DNA from: DATFMH01 sp035267045
Lineage (GTDB): Bacteria; Bacteroidota; Rhodothermia; Balneolales; DATFMH01
Length of the DNA stretch: 44,215 bases
Assembly (NCBI GenBank): GCA_035267045.1
Contig: DATFMH010000137.1
Span: 1-44,215 of the forward strand
Direction of reading: 5' to 3'
In this document: positions 6,467 through 15,752 of the stretch, piece after piece
Layout: each line of letters starts with the position of its first letter
Numbering within the stretch: position 1 is the first letter of the stretch
Program-made: the position numbers and the translations under genes
The notes under the pieces: model-generated
Told to the model about the DNA's origin: nothing
The model's database searches: none
Seen by the model: only the letters and a program-made list of their open reading frames with translations

Positions 6467-8659
6467 ATGAGTACACTTATATATGCAGTTCCCCTTGCGG
6501 GCGTTTTAGCGCTGCTTTATACTTATTTCAAGTCATCATGGGTAGCCAAACAAGATGTTGGTTCCGAGAAAATGAAACAGATTTCCGGTCATATCTCTGA
6601 TGGCGCTATGGCTTTCCTGAAAGCTGAATATAAAGTATTGATCATCTTTGTTTTTGTAGTAGCGATATTATTAGGAATAAGTGGCGCTACAACAGCGGGT
6701 TCATCTCCATTAGTAGCCATTTCTTTTATTATGGGTGCTTTTTGCTCGGCATTAGCTGGATTCATAGGGATGAAAGTTGCCACAAAAGCTAATGTTAGAA
6801 CAACAAATGCTGCACGAGGTGGTATTGGGAAAGCACTTGAAATTGCATTTGCCGGGGGATCCGTAATGGGCCTTGGAGTTGTCGGCTTAGGTGTACTTGG
6901 ATTAGGTGTTTTATTTCTTATTTACAGTAACTTCTTTGGTACGGATATGGCCAACATGCAAGTTGTTGTAACTGTGATAACAGGCTTCTCTTTTGGCGCT
7001 TCTTCGATAGCATTGTTTGCACGCGTAGGCGGAGGTATTTATACAAAAGCAGCCGATGTCGGTGCCGACTTAGTTGGTAAAGTTGAAGCCGGTATTCCCG
7101 AAGACCACCCGCTTAATCCAGCTACGATAGCTGATAATGTTGGCGACAATGTCGGCGATGTTGCCGGAATGGGAGCAGACCTTTTCGAATCTTATGTAGG
7201 ATCTATCGTGGGTACTATGGTATTGGGCGCAGCCTTTATGGCCGGTAACTTTCATGACCATTTTAACAACCTTTCTGCCGTTATATTACCTCTCGTGCTG
7301 GCAGGAACCGGAATTATAACTTCTATACTTGGAACCTTTTTTGTCAGAGTGAAAGAAGGTGGTAATCCGCAAAAAGCTTTGAACACAGGTGAATTTGGTT
7401 CCTCAATTGTAATGGTTATAGCTTCATTCTTCATTATCACATGGCTGTTGCCAAGCACCTGGTCCTATAATGGTATGAATTATACGGCCACAGGAGTTTT
7501 CTGGGCTACGATAATTGGTCTTGCAGCAGGTTTATTAATCGGTATGATCACCGAACACTATACCGGGACAGATACAAAACCGGTTGCTTCCATTGTTAAA
7601 CAATCAGTGACAGGTGCAGCAACCAATATCATTGCAGGTATAGGTGTAGGTATGATGTCAACGGCCTTACCTATTTTAATTCTCGCGTTCTCAATTATTT
7701 TTGCTTACGAATTGGCCGGTCTTTATGGAATAGCCATTGCAGCGGTTGGTATGCTTTCAAATACTGGAATTCAGCTGGCAGTAGATGCCTACGGGCCTAT
7801 TTCTGATAATGCGGGTGGCATCGCCGAGATGGCCGAACTTCCACATGAAGTACGCGATCGTACCGACAAACTCGATGCAGTTGGTAACACAACTGCTGCT
7901 ATAGGTAAAGGCTTTGCTATTGGTTCAGCTGCTTTAACGGCTCTCGCCCTTTTCAGTGCTTATATGCATACAGTTAAGCTGGATTCTATCAACATCGCCA
8001 ATCCATGGGTAATGGCCGGACTATTTATTGGCGGTATGCTGCCATTCTTGTTTTCATCCCTTGCAATGCAGGCTGTGGGACGGGCAGCAATGTCCATGAT
8101 TCAGGAAGTACGCCGACAGTTTAATGATATTCCACCTCTTAAGGCTGCTCTGGCTGTTATGAAGAAAAACGATGGCAAAGAAATGAGTGAATGGAGTGAT
8201 GAAGACCAAAATACTTTTAAAGCTGCTGATGGAAAAGCTGAATATAGTAAATGCGTTGAGATATCAACTAAGGCAGCTATTAGAGAAATGATCATTCCGG
8301 GAATCGTGGCCGTTGCCGTACCGGTTATAGTAGGATTTGGGCCTCGTTTATTTGGCAGTACAAATGGACCCGAAATGCTCGGGGGGCTCCTTTCAGGCGT
8401 AACCGTTACAGGTGTACTTATGGCCCTTTTTCAATCGAATGCCGGTGGCGCATGGGATAATGCCAAGAAAATGATTGAAGGCGGCGTCGAAATCGATGGA
8501 GAAAAATTCGGCAAAGGATCTGATCCACATAAAGCAGCAGTTGTTGGTGACACAGTAGGCGATCCTTTTAAAGATACGTCCGGTCCGTCACTGAACATTC
8601 TTATTAAGCTGATGTCGGTTGTAGCACTTGTCATAGCAAGTATGTTAGTTATACACTAA
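6467..8659 (+). CDS. hppA: K+-dependent membrane-bound ion-translocating pyrophosphatase
   Basis: This 730-residue integral membrane protein couples pyrophosphate hydrolysis to Na+ and/or H+ export. About 16 hydrophobic helices are visible. The catalytic loops include GGGIYTKAADVGADLVGKVE (from about residue 188), the DNVGDNVGDVAGMGADLFE region, and a C-terminal GDTVGDPFKDTSGPS. The GNTTAAIGKG motif (473-482) has Ala477 and Gly480 where K+-independent enzymes have Lys and Thr, so this is the K+-dependent class, many members of which pump Na+. Na+ versus H+ specificity is not decided here. It follows pth by 28 bp and is closed by a strong terminator. Confidence 0.96.
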   Translation: MSTLIYAVPLAGVLALLYTYFKSSWVAKQDVGSEKMKQISGHISDGAMAFLKAEYKVLIIFVFVVAILLGISGATTAGSSPLVAISFIMGAFCSALAGFIGMKVATKANVRTTNAARGGIGKALEIAFAGGSVMGLGVVGLGVLGLGVLFLIYSNFFGTDMANMQVVVTVITGFSFGASSIALFARVGGGIYTKAADVGADLVGKVEAGIPEDHPLNPATIADNVGDNVGDVAGMGADLFESYVGSIVGTMVLGAAFMAGNFHDHFNNLSAVILPLVLAGTGIITSILGTFFVRVKEGGNPQKALNTGEFGSSIVMVIASFFIITWLLPSTWSYNGMNYTATGVFWATIIGLAAGLLIGMITEHYTGTDTKPVASIVKQSVTGAATNIIAGIGVGMMSTALPILILAFSIIFAYELAGLYGIAIAAVGMLSNTGIQLAVDAYGPISDNAGGIAEMAELPHEVRDRTDKLDAVGNTTAAIGKGFAIGSAALTALALFSAYMHTVKLDSINIANPWVMAGLFIGGMLPFLFSSLAMQAVGRAAMSMIQEVRRQFNDIPPLKAALAVMKKNDGKEMSEWSDEDQNTFKAADGKAEYSKCVEISTKAAIREMIIPGIVAVAVPVIVGFGPRLFGSTNGPEMLGGLLSGVTVTGVLMALFQSNAGGAWDNAKKMIEGGVEIDGEKFGKGSDPHKAAVVGDTVGDPFKDTSGPSLNILIKLMSVVALVIASMLVIH

Positions 8660-8685
8660 CATCTTTAACAACCAATCGGATTTTT

Positions 8686-8720
8686 AAAGCCCTGTTATTT
8701 TATAACGGGGCTTTTTGTAT
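8686..8720 (+). terminator. Intrinsic terminator after hppA
   Basis: AAAGCCCTGTTAT (8686-8698) pairs with ATAACGGGGCTTT (8702-8714), a 13-bp stem with one T-G pair and a 3-nt loop, followed by TTGTATT. It ends the prs-rplY-pth-hppA unit. Confidence 0.9.
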
Positions 8721-8788
8721 TAAACAGACTTCAAACGTATCTTTATAAACGGCATCTTAATTTAGGATAATCATCTCTAAAATACGAT

Positions 8789-9457
8789 ATGGATATATTT
8801 AAGCTGATTTTTGAGCACGATTTATTATTAGAAAAGCTATCCGGAAACAACGATCCGCGAAACGAGGAGGAACAAAGTTATTCACTGGAAGACTTCATGA
8901 AACCGATCCCTGCTTACTCCCGTTTTTATCTTACGGGGACTGATCTGGAGAAACAAAGATTTGGTATTAATTGCCTAAAAAAAATTAATAATATCATTGC
9001 TGCACTCTCTGATGTATTTGCTGAATACACATTCACCACTAATCGAGGCAGAACTTTTTCCAGGCTGCCCGAGGCATTAAATGAGATTACTATTGGCGAT
9101 TCTTTTATATGCCATACCAAAACATTAAAAACTATCGAATCTATTGAAGGACTTTCGATAAATGATGAGAACGGAATTCGCCAAATTATACCACAATTAA
9201 CGAATCTGCTTGATCATGACGGACCTGTTTTATTTAAGGAAAAAGCCCTTAATGGATACGATATTCATATTTTTTCAAAAACTAATATTTATGAATCCCT
9301 GTTTAATGCATTAAAACCATTAACAGACCAAAAGCAGCGTTTTTTCAGTATTAATGGGAAAAAAGTTAAAAGTGAAAGGATGTTTTATTTTGAGACCTAT
9401 CGTTTGGAACGTCCACCTCATGGATTTCAGGAAGTGTTTCCGGAAACAGTAATATAA
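8789..9457 (+). CDS. Unrecognised 222-aa soluble protein
   Basis: I do not recognise a family. The protein has no signal peptide or membrane helix. It is mixed alpha/beta with a charged N-terminus (MDIFKLIFEHDLLLEKLSG) and a Tyr/Phe-rich C-terminal segment (SERMFYFETYRLERPPHGF). No obvious catalytic motif was seen. It has its own leader after the hppA terminator and ends 6 bp before the convergent methyltransferase stop. Codon usage looks like that of the neighbours, so I see no sign of transfer. Confidence 0.7.
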   Translation: MDIFKLIFEHDLLLEKLSGNNDPRNEEEQSYSLEDFMKPIPAYSRFYLTGTDLEKQRFGINCLKKINNIIAALSDVFAEYTFTTNRGRTFSRLPEALNEITIGDSFICHTKTLKTIESIEGLSINDENGIRQIIPQLTNLLDHDGPVLFKEKALNGYDIHIFSKTNIYESLFNALKPLTDQKQRFFSINGKKVKSERMFYFETYRLERPPHGFQEVFPETVI

Positions 9458-9463
9458 CCGGTT

Positions 9464-10204
9464 TCATTCCGCTAATTTTCCAATTATCAATAATCTGGGA
9501 CTCTCCTGTTTGTTAAAAGGTGATCCGTCATAATCACCAAACACTTTTTCAATCTTAATATGTTCTTCCTCAAGATGCGTTTGAAACCAATTCAAATCGT
9601 ACAACTTTACTCTTTCAGTATATTCTTTTTTCGCCTCACTTGAACCTGTATGGAATTGCATCTTTTTATTAACCGTATCTTCTTCTAAATACCGGCATAT
9701 ATCATAACTGACACCGTCGATTTTACCTTCTTCATATGGAATTAAATCATCTTTAACCTTACCGGCATTGAGATAATCGATAACCAGGAACCCATCCTTT
9801 CGCAACATACTTTTCATAGCTTTAATTACCGACACATTTTCTTCGTCATCGGCAAAATATCCAAATGAAGTAAACAGGTTAATAATACCGTCAAAGGTCC
9901 GGTCTAACGGATGCCTCATATCTCCTATTAAAAATTCTATATCAAGATGTAATTCCTCTGCCTTTTTTCTGGCTTTTTGAATAGCTTTTTCTGACAAATC
10001 AATCCCGGTAACGGTATAACCGCGTTTTGCGAAATTTATCGAATGACGGCCTCTGCCGCATCCTAAATCTAAAACGCTTTTATACATCTCAACCGGTAAC
10101 AATTCAGCTAATAAATCCGCTAATTTAGCGGCTTCTTCTTCATCCCTTTTTGTATACATTTTTTCATACAACGGACTGTCAAACCAATCTTCAAACCAAC
10201 TCAT
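9464..10204 (-). CDS. Class I SAM-dependent methyltransferase
   Basis: The 246-residue protein has the class I Rossmann motif VLDLGCGRGRHSINFA (about residues 40-55), an acidic residue ending beta 2 (VTGIDLSEKAI), and motif II/III-like FLIGDMRHPLDRTFDGIINLFTSFGYF spread over about residues 92-118. The substrate cannot be inferred. The family includes many annotated as ubiquinone/menaquinone-type methyltransferases, but nothing nearby supports that role. It is convergent with the 222-aa gene and divergent from the FadL-like gene. Confidence 0.85.
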   Translation of the reverse strand: MSWFEDWFDSPLYEKMYTKRDEEEAAKLADLLAELLPVEMYKSVLDLGCGRGRHSINFAKRGYTVTGIDLSEKAIQKARKKAEELHLDIEFLIGDMRHPLDRTFDGIINLFTSFGYFADDEENVSVIKAMKSMLRKDGFLVIDYLNAGKVKDDLIPYEEGKIDGVSYDICRYLEEDTVNKKMQFHTGSSEAKKEYTERVKLYDLNWFQTHLEEEHIKIEKVFGDYDGSPFNKQESPRLLIIGKLAE

Positions 10205-10587
10205 CTTTTAAATACCTGTTATTAAAATCCTATTAATATCTAATTATATATAATTATTATTATTATGTGAGTGAATAACCCACAAAATAAATAAAATAAT
10301 GACTACTTATGTTTAATAATTTCTTGAATATTGTTCAGTTATAAACTCAATATTCTTATATGTATATAAACGTTATCTTTTCTATTTGGAATATTTATAA
10401 TTAATACTGAAAACAATAAATAATTGTTTATTATTAGTATTATAGTTTATTTTTGTCAAATTATTCTTATAGTTTAACTTAGAGAGTTATATTATCATTC
10501 ATGATTTTAAAGAGGGACTTTTCAACTCTTAAAAATTAATAATACGTAAGATAAAAACATTCCTTTACAGTTATTGGAGGTTAGCAT
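10205..10587. other. 383-bp AT-rich intergenic regulatory region
   Basis: No credible gene was found; the longest ATG frames are about a dozen codons. The gap separates divergent genes. Visible elements are an inverted repeat AAACAAT-N5-ATTGTTT (10411-10429), a promoter-like TAnnTTTG (10448-10455), and a weak leader hairpin TTTTAAaGAG/CTCTTAAAA (10505-10534). A strong ribosome binding site TTGGAGG (10574-10580) lies 7 nt before the FadL-like start codon. Confidence 0.6.
10411..10455 (+). promoter_or_regulatory. Candidate promoter with overlapping inverted repeat upstream of the FadL-like gene
   Basis: TTG (10424-10426), a 21-bp spacer and TATTTTTG (10448-10455) fit the Bacteroidota -33/-7 pattern TTG...TAnnTTTG. 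The TTG lies inside the right arm of the palindrome AAACAAT-N5-ATTGTTT (10411-10429), as an operator overlapping the -33 element would. The predicted leader is about 125 nt. Chance matches are likely in such AT-rich DNA. Confidence 0.3.
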
Positions 10588-11829
10588 ATGCGTCGAATTG
10601 TTACACTATGTACCGTTGTCTTAATCTTCTCCTTTTCACGTGCTTATGGAAGCGGTTTCGCCCTTTATGAAGCCAGTGTCCGTATAGCAGGAATGATGGG
10701 AGCTTATGTCGCCAATGGTAACAATGTATCCACAGTTTTTTATAACCCGGCCGGACTGGCACAATTATCGGGTGTAAATCTTAGTTTTGGAAGTACTTTT
10801 ATTGCACCACGAACAACTTTTCGTGGGCCCTTGCCATATTCCGTATCCAAATCATACATGGATAAACAAACCTTCCCTGTACCTAACTTTTATGCCAGCT
10901 ATCAGATTACTGGCGGACTTACTGCAGCTATTGGTTTATACGCACCATATGGCCTGGGCACACGCTGGCCAAGTGATTGGGTGGGCCGCGGTGAAGCTGT
11001 AAATACTTCCATCCAAACAATTGTCCTGAATCCCGCTGTTGGCTATCGGCTACCAATCGATGGTGTTAATATCATGGTTGGCGGTGGTGTAATGATGATG
11101 GTTTATAGCCAGGTTAAACTCTCACGCGCAGTAACAGATCTTGTTCCGGAAGGTACTTTTTCTTTAACCGGCGACCAAAACGATATGGCTACAGGATATA
11201 ACGTTGGTATCCTGATTCAACCCAACGATATGATTTCCGTTGGGTTTACCTATCGCAGTAAATTTAAAGTAGAATATAGCGGTACAGCCAGTTTTGACAA
11301 CCTACCGACATCAGCTTTTCCTTCTGGTATAACCGGTCGTACAAAAATAAATATGCCGGCAAACCTTGCTGTAGGTGTTAATGTTAAACCTATAAAAAAT
11401 CTTAATCTCGAAGCTGATTATGTGTGGTATGAATGGTCTAGCTTCAAAAGACTGGCCATTAATTTCGATCAGCAAACAGCTTTGTTAAAGAATTTGGATA
11501 TCCCAAGAAATTATATAAACTCATCACAAATCCGCGTAGGTGGAGAATATATTGATGCCTTTACAAAAGGTTTGACGTTAAGAGGTGGTATCTCTTACGA
11601 TAATTCCCCAATTCCTAACTATACAACAGATCCTACGCTTCCTGATAATAATCGTTTCGCATTCTCGGGGGGGATTAGTTATAATCTTACCAATATGGTT
11701 TCTGTCGATGCTTTTTATATGTTCATACGGGCTAAGGAAAGAACCGTTAAGGATAGCTTTGATGGATTTAACGGATACTATAACACGTATGCCGATCTCT
11801 ACGGTATCGGATTCACAGTAAACCTCTAA
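10588..11829 (+). CDS. OmpP1/FadL-family outer-membrane transporter
   Basis: The 413-residue protein has a signal peptide (MRRIVTLCTVVLIFSFSRAYG). It then shows the FadL-type mature N-terminus SGFALYEASVRIAG and the NPAGLAQLSG motif (residues 53-62). The rest is alternating beta-strand sequence ending in FTVNL with a terminal hydrophobic residue. FadL-type barrels take up long-chain fatty acids or other hydrophobic compounds across the outer membrane. It has one of the best Shine-Dalgarno sites in the window (TTGGAGG, 7 nt spacing). A GDSL lipoprotein gene follows 18 bp downstream, so the pair is probably an operon in which released acyl chains could be imported; that coupling is inference. 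Confidence 0.9.
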   Translation: MRRIVTLCTVVLIFSFSRAYGSGFALYEASVRIAGMMGAYVANGNNVSTVFYNPAGLAQLSGVNLSFGSTFIAPRTTFRGPLPYSVSKSYMDKQTFPVPNFYASYQITGGLTAAIGLYAPYGLGTRWPSDWVGRGEAVNTSIQTIVLNPAVGYRLPIDGVNIMVGGGVMMMVYSQVKLSRAVTDLVPEGTFSLTGDQNDMATGYNVGILIQPNDMISVGFTYRSKFKVEYSGTASFDNLPTSAFPSGITGRTKINMPANLAVGVNVKPIKNLNLEADYVWYEWSSFKRLAINFDQQTALLKNLDIPRNYINSSQIRVGGEYIDAFTKGLTLRGGISYDNSPIPNYTTDPTLPDNNRFAFSGGISYNLTNMVSVDAFYMFIRAKERTVKDSFDGFNGYYNTYADLYGIGFTVNL

Positions 11830-11847
11830 CGGAAAGGAGATCTGGAC

Positions 11848-13200
11848 ATGAAAAAATTTATTTTACCTTTACTTATTTTAAGTGCAACATTCCTGTTCTC
11901 ATCCTGTAAGGATTATAACAGTCACTCCCTTACAGCTGTTGACACCGGTACCGCAGACTTTTCAAAATATGTAGCCGTCGGCAATAGTCTTACTGCCGGA
12001 TATTCAAATGGGGCTCTTTATCAGGAAGCCCAGAAGTATTCCTATCCCAACCTGATTGCCCGTCAACTGCATATTAAAGATTTCGAACAACCGTTAGTTT
12101 CGAGTCCGGGTATCGGTAATCGTCTGGAAGTGAATAATTTTGAAACCTTTTCTATTACGGCTAATACTCAGATGGGAACACCACTCAATGCCACTTTAGA
12201 TCGTCCATATGATAATCTTGGTATTCCCGGTGCCGTCTTAGTGGATTATTCTAATGATAATGATCAGGGACAATTAAAAGAACGTGCTACTAATACAAAC
12301 AGGCCGGATTTCAATCCGTTTTATCAGCTTATAATGCGAACGGAATTGCAAAAAGCAGCTCCAAATATAAATGACCTGGTAACAGCACTGAATCCGACAT
12401 TTGTTACCTTTTGGTTGGGTAATAACGATGCTTTAGGTTATGTTTTAGATGGCGGTGCTGGTCGCAGCCTTTTACCGCCGGCTACCTTTCAGGCACTTAT
12501 GCAGCGAGCTGGGCAATTATTAGGCGCATTACCTAAAGCAAAAGTAGCTATAATGAATATCCCGAATGTAACGGATATACCTTTCGTTTTTCAGACGAAT
12601 GCCCAGTTACAGCAGGAAGGTAAGATCACACTTAATGCACAAAATCAGTATCAGTTGGTTACTCCTCAGGGGAATCTGAATATTTATATTAAAACGAAAG
12701 ATACCACCCGGGTAATGATGAAAAATGACTTCCTGTTACTCACTGCTCAACAATACCTCGCGACAGCAGATCCCACAAAAGGAGCTCTTATAACTCCTCA
12801 GGGTGCTATCCCGTCACAGTATGTTCTGGACGGACCTGCTGGCGGTCAGCCAGGCAGTTCCGAACTGGAACAAGCGATTGGCGCTGTAGCACAGTATAAT
12901 GCCGCTATAAATGCTGTCGTTCAAGCGAACCCGGATAAGTTTATGCTTGTAAATATTAATGGATTCTTTAGTCGGATAATCACAAATTATCAAACGAAGG
13001 GTTATGGTGAACTTGCGGATGGCGACACCCTAAATCCGGTAATTGGTTCCATATTTGGTTTAGATGGAATTCATCCTACCAGTAAGGGATATGCCCTGGT
13101 TGCCAACGAAATTATCGATGCCGTTAACAGTAAATATAATGCCAAAATACCCGATGTGGATGTCAGACAGATACCCCTGGGCCTTCCGTGGGCAAAATAA
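11848..13200 (+). CDS. SGNH/GDSL-family lipoprotein, probable esterase/lipase
   Basis: The 450-residue protein has a lipoprotein signal (LLILSATFLFSSC, lipobox Cys about residue 20). Block I reads AVGNSLTAGYS (about 43-53, with GNS in place of GDS and the nucleophile Ser kept). Block III is WLGNNDAL and block V is DGIHPTSKGYALVAN, with the catalytic Asp and His. This supports a serine hydrolase anchored in the outer membrane or periplasm. The middle region is longer than in small GDSL enzymes. The ribosome binding site AAAGGAGA is strong. A terminator follows directly, so it ends a two-gene unit with the FadL-like barrel. Confidence 0.88.
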   Translation: MKKFILPLLILSATFLFSSCKDYNSHSLTAVDTGTADFSKYVAVGNSLTAGYSNGALYQEAQKYSYPNLIARQLHIKDFEQPLVSSPGIGNRLEVNNFETFSITANTQMGTPLNATLDRPYDNLGIPGAVLVDYSNDNDQGQLKERATNTNRPDFNPFYQLIMRTELQKAAPNINDLVTALNPTFVTFWLGNNDALGYVLDGGAGRSLLPPATFQALMQRAGQLLGALPKAKVAIMNIPNVTDIPFVFQTNAQLQQEGKITLNAQNQYQLVTPQGNLNIYIKTKDTTRVMMKNDFLLLTAQQYLATADPTKGALITPQGAIPSQYVLDGPAGGQPGSSELEQAIGAVAQYNAAINAVVQANPDKFMLVNINGFFSRIITNYQTKGYGELADGDTLNPVIGSIFGLDGIHPTSKGYALVANEIIDAVNSKYNAKIPDVDVRQIPLGLPWAK

Positions 13201-13225
13201 ATAGTTAATGGTTTTTAAAAATCTT

Positions 13226-13257
13226 AAAAGCAGGATATTTCCGTATCCTGCTTTTTT
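13226..13257 (+). terminator. Intrinsic terminator after the FadL-GDSL pair
   Basis: AAAAGCAGGATA (13226-13237) pairs perfectly over 12 bp with TATCCTGCTTTT (13244-13255) around a 6-nt loop, and the T run continues to 13257. Confidence 0.92.
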
Positions 13258-13344
13258 ATTTTCCTGATGAAATAATATTTCTCCTTTGTATCGTTATCCC
13301 TACCTTTAGGAAGATTTTTTATAGTTACTAATAGTATTAATAAC

Positions 13345-14181
13345 ATGACTTTTGAACAAAAATTACGGCAGGCAGTATCAGAGAGTCATTCTGTGTTGTG
13401 CGTCGGGTTGGATCCTGTGTTAGACAGAATACCTGATAATATTAAGGATGAAAACGATACTATTGAGGATATCGTAATTCAATTTTTAAAAAGCGTAATA
13501 GATTCCACATCAGATTATTGTTGTGCTTACAAACCTAACATGGCTTTTTTTGAGGCGCTCGGAGGAAATGGCCTCAACGTGTTTAAACAAATTGTAGATT
13601 ATATTCCCGAAAGTAAAATAGTCATTGCCGATGCCAAAAGAGGTGATATCGGACATACAGCGGCATCCTACAAAAAAGCATATTTCGACACATTTGATGT
13701 AGATGCCATTACATTATCCCCTTTAATGGGTTTTGATACTCTTGAATCGTTTCTGGATGATGAATCAAAAGCAATTTACGTACTGACACTAACATCAAAT
13801 AAAGGTGCCGAAGATTTCCTGCTCAAACCTTTTCAGGGATATAACATGATGAGCGATTATATAGCTGAAAACCTTACATCACTAAATGATCGCCATCCCG
13901 GGCACGCCGGCATGGTAGTTGGTGCCACTAAAGCGGATATTTTAAAAGAGGTTGTTAACAGACATCCCCGGGCTTCTTTGCTGATACCTGGAATAGGGGC
14001 TCAGGGTGGATCTGTTGATGAATTGGAAAAAGCTATAGAATCACATCCGGGGATACCCATTATCAACTCTAGCCGGGGTATCATCTATGCAGGTAAAGAC
14101 AAAAATTGGCGGGACGATGTTAAAAAAGCGGCTGATAAATTAAAATCAAAATTATATAACATAACCAACCGATATGTCTAA
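13345..14181 (+). CDS. pyrF: Orotidine 5'-phosphate decarboxylase (type 2)
   Basis: The 278-residue enzyme catalyses the last step of UMP synthesis, OMP to UMP. It shows VGLDPVLDRIP at the N-terminus, KPNMAFFEALG, the catalytic DAKRGDIGHTA, and the C-terminal phosphate loop PGIGAQGG...NSSRGI. The length (about 280) marks the longer type 2 subfamily. It starts at ATG 13345 and overlaps rnhA by 8 bp. Confidence 0.96.
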   Translation: MTFEQKLRQAVSESHSVLCVGLDPVLDRIPDNIKDENDTIEDIVIQFLKSVIDSTSDYCCAYKPNMAFFEALGGNGLNVFKQIVDYIPESKIVIADAKRGDIGHTAASYKKAYFDTFDVDAITLSPLMGFDTLESFLDDESKAIYVLTLTSNKGAEDFLLKPFQGYNMMSDYIAENLTSLNDRHPGHAGMVVGATKADILKEVVNRHPRASLLIPGIGAQGGSVDELEKAIESHPGIPIINSSRGIIYAGKDKNWRDDVKKAADKLKSKLYNITNRYV

Positions 14182-14620
14182 ACCTGAAGTATCAATTTAT
14201 ACGGATGGCGCCTGCAGTGGTAATCCCGGTCCCGGCGGTTGGGCCGCCTTATTGGAAACAAAAGGGAAAGAAAAAACCATAAGTGGCGGTGAAGCCCGGA
14301 CGACTAATAACAGGATGGAACTCAAAGCCGCCATTGAAGGATTACGCGCTTTAAAAAAGCCGTGTAAAGTCGTCATACACAGCGACAGCGCCCTTCTTGT
14401 CAATACCTTTAATAAAGGGTGGATTGACAACTGGTTAAAGCGTGATTGGCGGAAAGCTGATAAAAAACCTGTAGAGAATCAGGACCTTTGGAAGGCACTA
14501 CTCAATGCCATGAAACCCCACGAAGTCAAATGGGTGAAAGTAAAAGGCCATGCTAATAATGAAAAAAATAACCTGGTGGATGAATTAGCGGTTGCGGCGG
14601 CAAAAAAATATCAAAAATAA
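14174..14620 (+). CDS. rnhA: Ribonuclease HI
   Basis: The 148-residue enzyme degrades the RNA strand of RNA-DNA hybrids. The four catalytic carboxylates are present: D11 in YTDGACSGNPGPGGW, E49 in NNRMELKAA, D71 in HSDSALLV and D136 in NLVDELA, with the basic-protrusion region (WIDNWLKRDWRK) also intact. Its start overlaps the end of pyrF by 8 bp, so the two are translationally coupled. It is convergent with tsaD, with a 12-bp gap. Confidence 0.96.
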   Translation: MSKPEVSIYTDGACSGNPGPGGWAALLETKGKEKTISGGEARTTNNRMELKAAIEGLRALKKPCKVVIHSDSALLVNTFNKGWIDNWLKRDWRKADKKPVENQDLWKALLNAMKPHEVKWVKVKGHANNEKNNLVDELAVAAAKKYQK

Positions 14621-14632
14621 ACGGACAGGGTA

Positions 14633-15655
14633 TTATTGTTTATTGCTAATTGTTATGTCACTTAGACTGGCAAATGGTTTCATTCGTATATCATCAAAAT
14701 CTTCTCTCTGAGCCTTTAAATAACCCGTCACAGCAATCATGGCAGCATTATCCGTACAGTAAATCAACCTGGGATAATGTAGCTTCACCTTGTACTTCAA
14801 TGCCATTTCCTGCGCCTTATTACGAAGCATCGTATTAGCAGAAACACCACCGGCTAAGATAACAGTTTGTGCTCGGGTCTTTTTAATAGCTTTTCCCAAC
14901 TTTCTCACAAGTACTTCGGTAATGGCATGGGAAACACTGGCACTGATATCGTTCAAATGATCACCCAGAAACGCCTCTTTCTCTTCTTCCGGTATATCAT
15001 TGATATAGTATAGAGCCGAGGTCTTGAGGCCTGAAAAACTGAATTCAAAACCATCGTGCAAAAGAGCTTGAGGAAATTTATGAAAATGGATATCTCCCTT
15101 TTGTGCCAGCTTATCTATATGTGGCCCGGCCGGATAGGGTAAATTGAGAATCTTTCCAATTTTATCAAAAGCTTCACCTGCTGCATCATCACGGGTTTGT
15201 CCTAATATCTGATGTTTAAATGGCTCTTCAACATAAATTATTTGGGTATGTCCGCCGGAGACCACTAAACCAATAAAAGGAAAATCCGGTTGTTGCTCAA
15301 TAAAATTAGCGTAAACATGTGCATCTATATGATTCACTCCTATAAGCGGCTTATTATATGATATGGAAAGTCCCTTGGCAAAACTTAGCCCAACCAATAA
15401 CGCCCCCATCAATCCCGGACCCCGGGTTACCGCAATAGCATCAATATCATCCATGGACATGTCGCTCTCTTCGAGTGCCTGTTTAACAGTCAGCCATATC
15501 GTCTGCTGATGAGCCCGTGAAGCCAGTTCGGGGACTACCCCTCCAAAGTTTGCATGGACGTTTTGGGAAGCAATGATATTCGATTTTAAACCGGCATCAC
15601 TATAAACCGCCGCTGCCGTCTCATCACATGAAGATTCGATACCAAGTATATTCAT
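14633..15655 (-). CDS. tsaD: tRNA N6-adenosine threonylcarbamoyltransferase
   Basis: The 340-residue protein transfers the threonylcarbamoyl group to A37 of ANN-decoding tRNAs, working with TsaB, TsaE and TsaC (none of which is in this window). It begins MNILGIESSCDETAAAVY and has the metal-binding H109-x3-H113 (NHIDAH). It also has the SGGHTQ loop, DDAAGEAFDKIGK, and the VILAGGVSANTMLR nucleotide-binding segment. Length is normal. Confidence 0.97.
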   Translation of the reverse strand: MNILGIESSCDETAAAVYSDAGLKSNIIASQNVHANFGGVVPELASRAHQQTIWLTVKQALEESDMSMDDIDAIAVTRGPGLMGALLVGLSFAKGLSISYNKPLIGVNHIDAHVYANFIEQQPDFPFIGLVVSGGHTQIIYVEEPFKHQILGQTRDDAAGEAFDKIGKILNLPYPAGPHIDKLAQKGDIHFHKFPQALLHDGFEFSFSGLKTSALYYINDIPEEEKEAFLGDHLNDISASVSHAITEVLVRKLGKAIKKTRAQTVILAGGVSANTMLRNKAQEMALKYKVKLHYPRLIYCTDNAAMIAVTGYLKAQREDFDDIRMKPFASLSDITISNKQ

Positions 15656-15674
15656 TTACAATACAAATACCGCA

Positions 15675-15698
15675 TTTATAATTTTTGCTTATTATAAA
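15675..15698. repeat. 24-bp inverted repeat upstream of tsaD
   Basis: TTTATAAT (15675-15682) and ATTATAAA (15691-15698) are perfect 8-bp arms with an 8-bp spacer, lying 20 bp upstream of the tsaD start. This could be an operator or a chance feature of AT-rich DNA. Confidence 0.4.
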
Positions 15699-15752
15699 TA
15701 TAACTCAAATAAGCACAAAAAATTTCAAGTCAACCCATTTATCAGATAAAAT

